Below are positions 1 through 5,278 of a stretch of 13,108 nucleotides of DNA, piece by piece; the stretch's first letter is position 1, and the number at the start of each line of letters is the position of its first letter. Source of the DNA: Chthoniobacterales bacterium (GTDB lineage: Bacteria > Verrucomicrobiota > Verrucomicrobiia > Chthoniobacterales > UBA10450). Made by a program: the position numbers and the translations under genes. The DNA lies in contig JACCZQ010000258.1 in NCBI GenBank assembly GCA_013695905.1, forward strand, positions 1-13,108, written 5' to 3'. The notes below the pieces were generated by a model that was not told the origin of the DNA, searched no databases, and was given only the letters and a program-made list of their open reading frames with translations.

Positions 1-56
1 CGTTCGGGGTTTAGTCGGAGCTGAGTGAGGGAGCGAGTGTTGGAAGAAATTTGATT
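1..56 (+). other. Diverged leading edge of the tRNA-like array
   Basis: TTCGGGG at 3-9 followed by TTTAGTCGGAG resembles the hairpin 3' arm and the TTGGTCGGGAG stretch of the units downstream, so the array probably begins before the window. The match is out of phase with the 74-bp period and decays after about base 20. The rest to 56 shows no recognisable element. Confidence 0.3.
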
Positions 57-130
57 GCCAGGGTAGCTCAGTGGTAGAGCAGGCCCGAAAGCATTCGGGG
101 TTGGTCGGGAGTTGAAATTTAAACGGAGAC
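57..130 (+). repeat. tRNA-derived 74-bp tandem unit, copy 1
   Basis: Bases 1-26 of the unit equal bases 1-26 of the tRNA at 279-353 (acceptor 5' strand, D arm, linker). Then comes a hairpin in place of the anticodon arm (here GCCCGAA-AGCA-TTCGGGG, one mispair at the base of the stem). A further 13 bases equal the tRNA variable loop and T-stem 5' strand, and 17 bases unrelated to the tRNA (ending ACGGAGAC) close the unit. The T-stem and acceptor 3' strands are missing, so this cannot be a working tRNA. It differs from copies 2 and 3 at only one or two bases. Confidence 0.9.
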
Positions 131-204
131 GCCAGGGTAGCTCAGTGGTAGAGCAGCCCCGAAAGCATTCGGGGTTGGTCGGGAGTTGAAGTTTAAACGG
201 AGAC
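131..204 (+). repeat. tRNA-derived 74-bp tandem unit, copy 2
   Basis: Same architecture as copy 1, abutting it exactly. The hairpin CCCCGAA-AGCA-TTCGGGG is a perfect 7-bp stem with a 4-base loop. It has a single private change (GAAGTTTAAAC where copies 1 and 3 have GAAATTTAAAC). The near-identity and unbroken phase point to recent tandem duplication or gene conversion. Confidence 0.9.
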
Positions 205-278
205 GCCAGGGTAGCTCAGTGGTAGAGCAGCCCCGAAAGCATTCGGGGTTGGTCGGGAGTTGAAATTTAAACGGAGAC
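205..278 (+). repeat. tRNA-derived 74-bp tandem unit, copy 3
   Basis: Third unit, with the perfect hairpin. It ends at ACGGAGAC immediately before base 1 of the intact tRNA, so the real tRNA sits in the fourth slot of the same 74-bp register. The units therefore look like degenerate copies of the 5' part of this tRNA gene, or of a hairpin-bearing ancestor of it. Confidence 0.9.
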
Positions 279-353
279 GCCAGGGTAGCTCAGTGGTAGA
301 GCAGGGGACTCATAAGCCCTTGGTCGGGAGTTCAACTCTCCCCCCTGGCACCA
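279..353 (+). tRNA. tRNA with CAT anticodon (elongator Met, or Ile read by lysidine)
   Basis: A 75-base cloverleaf can be read directly: acceptor GCCAGGG/CCCTGGC, D arm GCTC/GAGC, anticodon loop CTCATAA, T arm GGGAG-TTCAACT-CTCCC, discriminator A and encoded CCA. The first base pair is G1-C72, so it is not a standard initiator tRNA (which has an unpaired first position). CAT can mean elongator Met or Ile after lysidine modification; the sequence alone does not settle this. The anticodon stem pairs GGGGA with GCCCT, giving a G-U pair at the outer end and an A31-G39 mismatch next to the loop, which is unusual. It is preceded by three tRNA-like units and followed after 6 bases by a GIY-YIG reading frame. 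Confidence 0.9.
320..351 (+). repeat. Left direct repeat: tRNA 3' end (att-like)
   Basis: Thirty-two bases covering the variable region, T arm, acceptor 3' strand and first C of CCA of the intact tRNA recur exactly at 674-705. tRNA 3' ends are classic integration sites whose target is duplicated in this way. Here the repeats bracket a GIY-YIG gene rather than a tyrosine integrase. Confidence 0.85.
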
Positions 354-359
354 CTTTCG

Positions 360-603
360 ATGGCTTGGGTTTACATCTTGAAGGGAGCGGGCGGTCGCCA
401 TTACATCGGCTCTACGCCTGATTTAGAAGCTCGCATGGCGCAGCACCTGCGGGGCCATACCGCGACCACGAAACGTCTTGGTGGTGATTTGCAGCTCGTG
501 GCGAAGCGAGAGCTGCCGACGCCTTGAGGCGCGGCGCCTGGAGCGGGCGCTGAAAGCCAAGAAGAACCCGGAGCTGGCGATTTACCACCTGCAACAGCAG
601 TAG
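360..603 (+). pseudogene. Small GIY-YIG nuclease-like gene, +1 frameshift
   Basis: The frame opens at ATG 360 as [20 protein letters not shown] and continues DLEARMAQH, giving the GIY-YIG signature (VYI, ten residues, YIG) plus the conserved Arg in the next helix. That frame stops at TGA 525-527. The reading resumes one base off as EARRLERALKAKKNPELAI and ends at TAG 601-603. Removing one T from the TT at 524-525 restores a single protein of about 80 residues, the usual size of standalone YhbQ/UPF0213-like GIY-YIG proteins. This family is thought to cut DNA, with few members characterised. The ATG lies 6 bases after the tRNA CCA with no ribosome binding site, and the stop codon is supplied by the downstream tRNA remnant (TAGAGCAG). 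It may be a decayed gene, a programmed shift or a homopolymer sequencing error. Confidence 0.8.
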
Positions 604-704
604 AGCAGCCCCGAACTCCGAAAGCCTTCGCGAGCGGGCTCCGAAAGTTTTTCGCGCGCGGGCGTATTCGGGGTTGGTCGGGAGTTCAACTCTCCCCCCT
701 GGCA
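601..704 (+). repeat. 5'-truncated tRNA-like remnant with enlarged hairpin
   Basis: It starts inside the D arm (TAGAGCAG), then CCCCGAA (609-615) and TTCGGGG (667-673) form the same hairpin stem as in the 74-bp units, but with a 51-base loop instead of AGCA. It then continues with the full tRNA 3' half ending GGCA at 704, followed by CTCC rather than CCA. It has what the upstream units lack (the 3' half) and lacks what they have (the 5' end). Joined, the two would make one complete hairpin-bearing pseudo-tRNA. Confidence 0.85.
616..662 (+). repeat. Two imperfect 23/24-bp direct repeats in the hairpin loop
   Basis: CTCCGAAAGC at 616 and CTCCGAAAGT at 639 open two copies, each continuing TTCGCG and ending GCGGG. 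They differ at about three positions plus one extra T. They fill the loop of the remnant's hairpin and may be a small palindromic repeat that expanded there. Confidence 0.7.
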
Positions 705-705
705 C
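674..705 (+). repeat. Right direct repeat: tRNA 3' end (att-like)
   Basis: Exact 32-base copy of 320-351. The distance between the two copies is 354 bases, and that interval contains the rest of the tRNA CCA, the GIY-YIG frame and the truncated pseudo-tRNA. Confidence 0.85.
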
Positions 706-710
706 TCCCA

Positions 711-808
711 TTTCTCTTCCTCTACCTCTCCCTCTTAATCTGCTTCTCTTTTGAGAGATGAAGACGAGAGAGAAGAAGCAGAGGAAGCGGTAGAGAAAGG
801 GGAGAAGA
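711..808. repeat. Long imperfect pyrimidine/purine inverted repeat
   Basis: The top strand is almost all pyrimidine from 711 to 752 and almost all purine from 753 to 808. The arms pair in blocks: CTCTACC (720-726) with GGTAGAG (789-795), and CTGCTTCT (740-747) with AGAAGCAG (774-781), separated by unequal internal stretches. It fills the space between the tRNA-like region and the aminotransferase start. It could be a cruciform, an RNA stem in the leader of the next gene, or a decayed mobile repeat. There is no terminal T-run, so it is not a typical terminator. Confidence 0.6.
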
Positions 809-817
809 GCCGACCCG

Positions 818-1717
818 ATGTTGCAAACCTTTGACGAGCGAAATCGCGAGCTGCTGATCAACATCAACGGCGAGCTGCTGCACCGGGACCGGGCGGGGAT
901 CAGCCCATTTGATTCTGCGGTGCAAGGTGGCGATGCGGTTTGGGAAGGGCTGCGGCTTTATTCCGGGCGCATCTTCAAACTACACGAGCATCTCGCCCGC
1001 CTGCGTCGTTCGGCGGAGGCGCTGGCGTTCACGGAGATTCCTGATGATGAAGAGATCATCGAGCAAATCCGGCGCACGGTCGCCGCAAATAAGATGCACG
1101 ATGGCGTGCACATCCGGCTTACCCTCACACGCGGGGTGAAGATCACCTCCGGGATGGATCCGCGGTTGAACTGCAGCGGACCAATTTTGATCGTGCTGGC
1201 GGAGCACAAGGCGCCGGTTTACGCGCGGACTGGTTTGTCGCTAATCACGAGCAGCATTCGCCGTCCGCCGCCGGAGATTCTCGACCCGCGAATTCATCAC
1301 GCGAACCTGCTGAATTCCATCCTCGCGAAAATCGAGGCGAACAACGCCGGAGCCGACGACGCGCTCATGCTCGACCTGCGCGGCTTCGTTGCAGAGACAA
1401 ACGCCACCCATGTTTTCATGGTCAAAGAAGGTGCGGTGCGGACGAGCTACGTCCTGGCGTGTCCGGAAGGAATCACGCGCGCGGCTGTGCTGGAGATCTG
1501 CGCGGCAAATCACATTCCATGCGCCGAAGCCGACCTGACGCTGGAGAACGTCTATCGCGCCGATGAGATGTTCTGCACCGGCACGATGGGCGAGCTGGCG
1601 GCCGTAACGAAAGTCGATGGCCGCACCATCGGCAGCGGTGAGCCGGGCCCGTTGACGCAGCGCCTCACCAAACTCTTCGCGGAGCGCACGAGTGCGGAAG
1701 GCGTGCTCGTCGTTTAA
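818..1717 (+). CDS. Class IV aminotransferase-fold protein (IlvE/D-amino-acid transaminase-like), PLP lysine replaced
   Basis: The 299-aa product has the fold-type IV PLP enzyme layout: N-terminal GISPFDSAVQGGDAVWEGLR, HLARLRRSA (residues 58-66), the NLLNSILAKIEANNAGADDA helix (163-182), GFVAETNATHVF (189-200, with the Glu expected to contact the cofactor ring nitrogen), GITRAAVLEI and GTMGELAAVTKVDG (255-268). Length matches IlvE and D-amino-acid transaminase. The lysine that forms the Schiff base in relatives (IK-S-L-N-LL in D-amino-acid transaminase) aligns with His160 here (RIHHANLLN). The codons CAT CAC are clear and the frame is otherwise intact. Normal transamination is therefore doubtful; a divergent PLP-binding or lyase-like role is possible. 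The start ATG follows GGGGAG by about 13 bases, a weak site. It is convergent with the S9 peptidase gene, 3 bases between stops. Family sure, activity unsure. Confidence 0.88.
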   Translation: MLQTFDERNRELLININGELLHRDRAGISPFDSAVQGGDAVWEGLRLYSGRIFKLHEHLARLRRSAEALAFTEIPDDEEIIEQIRRTVAANKMHDGVHIRLTLTRGVKITSGMDPRLNCSGPILIVLAEHKAPVYARTGLSLITSSIRRPPPEILDPRIHHANLLNSILAKIEANNAGADDALMLDLRGFVAETNATHVFMVKEGAVRTSYVLACPEGITRAAVLEICAANHIPCAEADLTLENVYRADEMFCTGTMGELAAVTKVDGRTIGSGEPGPLTQRLTKLFAERTSAEGVLVV

Positions 1718-1720
1718 CCT

Positions 1721-3766
1721 TTAGGGCGCCGCTTTCGCCGGAGGAGCGCCGTCCAGCAAATGCTCCTGCACGAAGCGGATCGTGGAGTAGAACTGGAAAT
1801 CGGCGTTCTTCTTCTTCGCGAAGCCGTGCCCTTCGTCCATCGCCAGCAGGTACCACACTGGTGTGCCGCGATCTTTCAACGTCTGCACGATCTGATCTGC
1901 CTCCGATTTCGGCACGCGCGGGTCGTTTGCGCCTTGCACGATGAAGAGCGGCTTCGTGATTTTGTCCGCATTATTCAACGGTGCCGTCCGCTCCATGAAC
2001 TCCAGAATCTCGGGATCGCGCTCGTCACCATATTCCGCGCGGCGCAGATCACGCCGGTAGCTTTCCGTGTTCTTCAGGAACGTCGCAAGATGCGAGATGC
2101 CGACCACGCTCAGCGCGGCGCGGATTCGCTCCGGATAATTCGTCGCCACGGCCAGCGTCATGAATCCGCCATACGAGCCGCCCGTCACCATCACACGATC
2201 CTCATCGATGTTCGGCCGCGTTTTGAGCCAATCGAGCAGCGCCGAGATATCCTTGTAGGAATCCTCCCGCTTCAGGGCGTTATCGAGCTGCAGGAAAGTC
2301 TTCCCGTAGCCGGACGAGCCGCGCACGTTCGGGAAGAGCATCGCCACGCCGAGCTCGTTAATGTAGTAGTTATTCCGCGCGATGAAGCCGGGGCGATACT
2401 GCGCCTCCGGGCCGCCATGAATGCTGATGATGATCGGCCGCGGCCCCGGGAATTTCGCGGCGTCGGGCATGTAGAGGAACCCGGAGATTTCCCGCTCGTC
2501 GAACGATTTCCAGGTGACCAGCTCCGGCTCCACGAATTGCGTCGCGGGAATGCCGCCCGTCTCGCTCGCCGTCCAGCGCGCCGTCACGTTTTTTCCACCG
2601 GCGACCGACCAGGTGTAAACATCCGAAGGTGAGCGCGCGCCGGAGACATTAAAGGCGAGCAGCGCCTGCTTCGGATCACGGTGCCACTGCAATCCGCTGA
2701 TCACCGCCGCGGGCAGCGGCGGGTTGAAGGTGGGTCCCTTCATCGGCTTCGCGGTCGCGGCGCCGTTTGCCGTCGTCACCTCCAGCAGGTGGAGCGTGCC
2801 GCGGCCGTTCTCGTTCAGCGTGTAGGCGATGCGCCGGCCGTCGTGGCTGAGATCCCAATCGTCCACATCCCATTTCGCGTCCAGCGCGAGATAGGTGTGT
2901 TGGCCGGAACTTGTGTCGAGGTAGGCGAGCCGTTGAAACTCGGACTCTCGATCGGTGGTGACGAACACCCCTTTGCCATCCTTTGAGAAACGCGCCTGCC
3001 GGTAGGAGACCTTCTCCGCGCCTTCTGCGGGGCGCGGGGTAAGCTCCTTTCGCTCGCCGGACTGCGCATCGAACTGCCACAGATAGCTCTCGTTAATCGA
3101 GACGTATTCCACCACCAGCAGCCTGGTATTGTCCGGCGACCAATCAGCCACCTGCCAGCCGCCGCCCTGCACCTCGGCCACCCTGCGATCAGTCTGCGGA
3201 TCGGCCGGTGCTTGCACATAGATGTCGGTGTCGGCCCCGTTCCGTCGCGTCGAGCTGTAGGCGATGCGCTTGCCGTCGTTGCTCCATTGTGGCGACGAGT
3301 TGCGTGACTTCCCGTCCGTGAGCAGCGTCACGTCGCCGGTGCTGAAATCGTAGCGATAATTCTGGTTAAACTCATTCCCGCCGGCGCCTTTGGTGAAGAC
3401 AAAGAAGTCGCCGCGCGTGGTCTCATAGCTGCCGCCATCCACGCGATCCGGGAAGAACGTCAGCTGCGCGCGCGCGCCGCCGGGTTGCGTCACGAGGTGG
3501 AGCTGATTCGTGTCGCCGAAACGGGTGGTGATGAGCATCTCCGGTTTCGTCGGGTGCCAGTCCTGGAATGACGCCGAGCGCGCTTCGGTATAGCGGCCGA
3601 CCTCGTCCACGAGTTTCGCTGGAATAGGCGGAATGCCATCGACGTGGAGATTATCGCCGGACGTGATGGTTTTCTCGGCCGGCGCGTCGGCGGCCGAAGC
3701 GAACTGCAGCGGTAGAGCGGCGATGACTGAAAGCACAAGTGAGGCGGAAAGGAGTCGAGTTTTCAT
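1721..3766 (-). CDS. Secreted S9 family prolyl oligopeptidase
   Basis: A 681-aa serine peptidase of family S9 (acylaminoacyl-peptidase/dipeptidyl-peptidase type), probably exported to degrade peptides. The chosen start gives a signal peptide, MKTRLLSASLVLSVIAALPL, ending FASA before ADAPAE. Residues about 45-400 form a WD40/TolB-like propeller, with blades such as SPQWSNDGKRIAYSSTRRNG and VADWSPDNTRLLVVEY. The C-terminal alpha/beta hydrolase carries the triad Ser531 (GGSYGGFM), Asp615 (GANDPRVP) and His647 (DEGHGF). All catalytic motifs and the expected length are present, so it should be active. The same frame stays open about 1.2 kb upstream to 4957, antisense to the ankyrin gene, but that extension has no family match and would bury the signal peptide. 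No ribosome binding site is visible. It is divergent from the ankyrin gene across 111 bases. Confidence 0.93.
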   Translation of the reverse strand: MKTRLLSASLVLSVIAALPLQFASAADAPAEKTITSGDNLHVDGIPPIPAKLVDEVGRYTEARSASFQDWHPTKPEMLITTRFGDTNQLHLVTQPGGARAQLTFFPDRVDGGSYETTRGDFFVFTKGAGGNEFNQNYRYDFSTGDVTLLTDGKSRNSSPQWSNDGKRIAYSSTRRNGADTDIYVQAPADPQTDRRVAEVQGGGWQVADWSPDNTRLLVVEYVSINESYLWQFDAQSGERKELTPRPAEGAEKVSYRQARFSKDGKGVFVTTDRESEFQRLAYLDTSSGQHTYLALDAKWDVDDWDLSHDGRRIAYTLNENGRGTLHLLEVTTANGAATAKPMKGPTFNPPLPAAVISGLQWHRDPKQALLAFNVSGARSPSDVYTWSVAGGKNVTARWTASETGGIPATQFVEPELVTWKSFDEREISGFLYMPDAAKFPGPRPIIISIHGGPEAQYRPGFIARNNYYINELGVAMLFPNVRGSSGYGKTFLQLDNALKREDSYKDISALLDWLKTRPNIDEDRVMVTGGSYGGFMTLAVATNYPERIRAALSVVGISHLATFLKNTESYRRDLRRAEYGDERDPEILEFMERTAPLNNADKITKPLFIVQGANDPRVPKSEADQIVQTLKDRGTPVWYLLAMDEGHGFAKKKNADFQFYSTIRFVQEHLLDGAPPAKAAP

Positions 3767-3788
3767 GAGCGATTGATCGTGAGTGTTT

Positions 3789-3799
3789 GCCACAGTGGC
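3789..3799. promoter_or_regulatory. Dyad GCCACaGTGGC in the divergent intergenic region
   Basis: A perfect 5-bp dyad around one central base lies between the S9 peptidase start (3766, minus) and the ankyrin start (3878, plus), the only shared regulatory space. No convincing -35/-10 pair was found on either strand, so an operator role is only a possibility. Confidence 0.2.
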
Positions 3800-3877
3800 G
3801 CTAAATCGCGTCGGCGGCAAAAATCGCGCTGCTGCACACGCATCGACTTCGGGTTCGTCCGGAGGTATGAAGAGGAG

Positions 3878-5218
3878 ATGTGGCGCCGGTGCGCATATGT
3901 TTCGATCGGCTTGTTTATCGCTGTGGCGGCGACGCTCGCGGCGCCTGATGAGGGGTTGCACAGAGCAGTGAGCCTGGGCGATGCGCGGGAGGTGGAGCAG
4001 CTGCTGAAGCTTGGCGCAAATCTCGAAGCGCGGGACGAGCGTGGCCGCACACCGCTGTCGCACGCAGCGGAGATGACCAGGCTGAAGGTCGCGGAGGTGC
4101 TGCTCGCCCGCGGCGCGGATATTCGTGCGGTCGACGCCGCTGGCGAGACGGCGCTGAGTTTGGCTGTCGCGACAGGATCTCTGCCGCTGGTGGAGTTGTT
4201 GGTCAGCAAAGGCGCGGCGCTCGATGTGCGGCTTGAGAATGGGCGCTCCCTGTTGCATGTTGCCGCGTTTCAAGGCCGTGAACAGGTCACGCAGTTCCTG
4301 CTCCGACACGGCGCCGCTGCCGATGCGCGGGACCAGGACGGCCAAACGCCATTGCACCTCGCCGGCACGCCGGCTGTGGTGGACCTGTTGATGGAGCGCG
4401 GAATCGCGGCCGATGTCCGCGATGAATCGGGCGACACACCGTTGCACGTCGCGGCGGCGGACGGCCGGCGGCTGGACGTGGTTCGTCACCTGGTCGCCCG
4501 CAAGGCGCCGATCGACGCGCGGAACGCCACCGGCTCGACACCGCTTTTTGCGGCGCTCGACGCGGAGCGAGAAGAGGAAGCACTGGAGCTGCTCGCCCTT
4601 GGCGCCAGCGCAAAGCAGCGGAACGACCAGGGGCAGACGCCACTGCACCTCGCTGCGGAGATTGGCCAGACCAGGATCATGCAGCAGCTGATTGACAGCG
4701 GCGCCACAGTCGCTGCCGCCGATGCCCGCAACAGCACACCGTTGCATGCAGCCGCGCGCTGCGGGCACGGGGCAGCCGTGCGTTTGCTCCTGGATGCCGG
4801 CGCGGATTTGCACCACGAGGCGGAAGGCATGACCCCGCTGCACGAAGCGGCGGTGGCGGGCAACGTCGAAACGGTCACCGCGCTCCTCGAAGCGGGAGCA
4901 GACGCGAAACACCGGACGCGCAACGGCCACACCGCGCTCGGCTTGGCGGTGAATCACACAAACGTGAGGCTTTGCCGTTTCCTACTCGAACGCGGCGACA
5001 ATGCCGACGAGCGCGATCCGCGCGGCAATTCACTGCTGCATTGGGCGATCGCGCGCCGCTCCAAGCCAATCGTGGAGATGCTGCTCTCCCGCGGGGCCGA
5101 CGTAAACGCTCGCCACAACAGTCCCAGGCACAAGGACGAGACGGTGCTCCAGCACGCCCGCCGTCGCGGCGACGAGGAGATTATCGCCCTGCTCAGGCGG
5201 CACGGCGCGACGGATTGA
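3878..5218 (+). CDS. Exported ankyrin-repeat protein
   Basis: The 446-aa product starts MWRRCAYVSIGLFIAVAATL and then AAPDEG, a short signal peptide, and is otherwise nearly all ankyrin repeats. About 13 units of some 33 residues can be read, each with TPLHxAA and LLxxGA-type motifs (for example TPLHLAAEIGQ, LLLDAGADL, MLLSRGADVNAR). The start at 3878 is preferred over an in-frame ATG at 3773 because it begins the signal peptide and is preceded by GGAGG (3861-3865) and AGGAG (3873-3877); the upstream codons give a basic stretch with no family features. Ankyrin arrays bind proteins and no catalytic domain accompanies them, so the partner is unknown; the signal peptide puts it in the periplasm or outside. 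Secretion of both this protein and the divergent peptidase permits, but does not show, a link. mutS begins 60 bases downstream. Confidence 0.9.
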   Translation: MWRRCAYVSIGLFIAVAATLAAPDEGLHRAVSLGDAREVEQLLKLGANLEARDERGRTPLSHAAEMTRLKVAEVLLARGADIRAVDAAGETALSLAVATGSLPLVELLVSKGAALDVRLENGRSLLHVAAFQGREQVTQFLLRHGAAADARDQDGQTPLHLAGTPAVVDLLMERGIAADVRDESGDTPLHVAAADGRRLDVVRHLVARKAPIDARNATGSTPLFAALDAEREEEALELLALGASAKQRNDQGQTPLHLAAEIGQTRIMQQLIDSGATVAAADARNSTPLHAAARCGHGAAVRLLLDAGADLHHEAEGMTPLHEAAVAGNVETVTALLEAGADAKHRTRNGHTALGLAVNHTNVRLCRFLLERGDNADERDPRGNSLLHWAIARRSKPIVEMLLSRGADVNARHNSPRHKDETVLQHARRRGDEEIIALLRRHGATD

Positions 5219-5278
5219 CGGCGGCGTCCGCCGAATTAGGAACTCGCAAAAAAGCGGGTGCGATTCCACTCTTTCTCG

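Noticed and set aside
57..278. CRISPR array
   Set aside because: The units are contiguous 74-bp repeats with no variable spacers and are plainly tRNA-derived.
609..690. Intrinsic terminator after the tRNA/GIY-YIG module
   Set aside because: The stem CCCCGAA/TTCGGGG is followed by TTGGTCGGG, not a T-run, and matches the repeat unit hairpin instead.
412..867. Minus-strand frame across the tRNA-like region and aminotransferase start
   Set aside because: Composition is driven by the purine/pyrimidine tract and repeats; no domain, and it overlaps real features.
1760..2632. Plus-strand frame antisense to the S9 peptidase
   Set aside because: Arg/His/Leu-rich shadow of a GC-rich gene with the catalytic domain on the other strand.
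3773..3877. In-frame upstream ATG for the ankyrin gene
   Set aside because: It would put 35 basic, unstructured residues before a good signal peptide, and the Shine-Dalgarno-like bases sit just before 3878.
3767..4957. Upstream extension of the S9 peptidase frame to 1078 residues
   Set aside because: It is antisense to a clear ankyrin-repeat gene, has no family features, and would place the peptidase signal peptide in the middle of the protein.
5258..5278. GTG start for mutS seven codons upstream
   Set aside because: The ATG at 5279 gives the canonical MutS N-terminus and no ribosome binding site favours the GTG.
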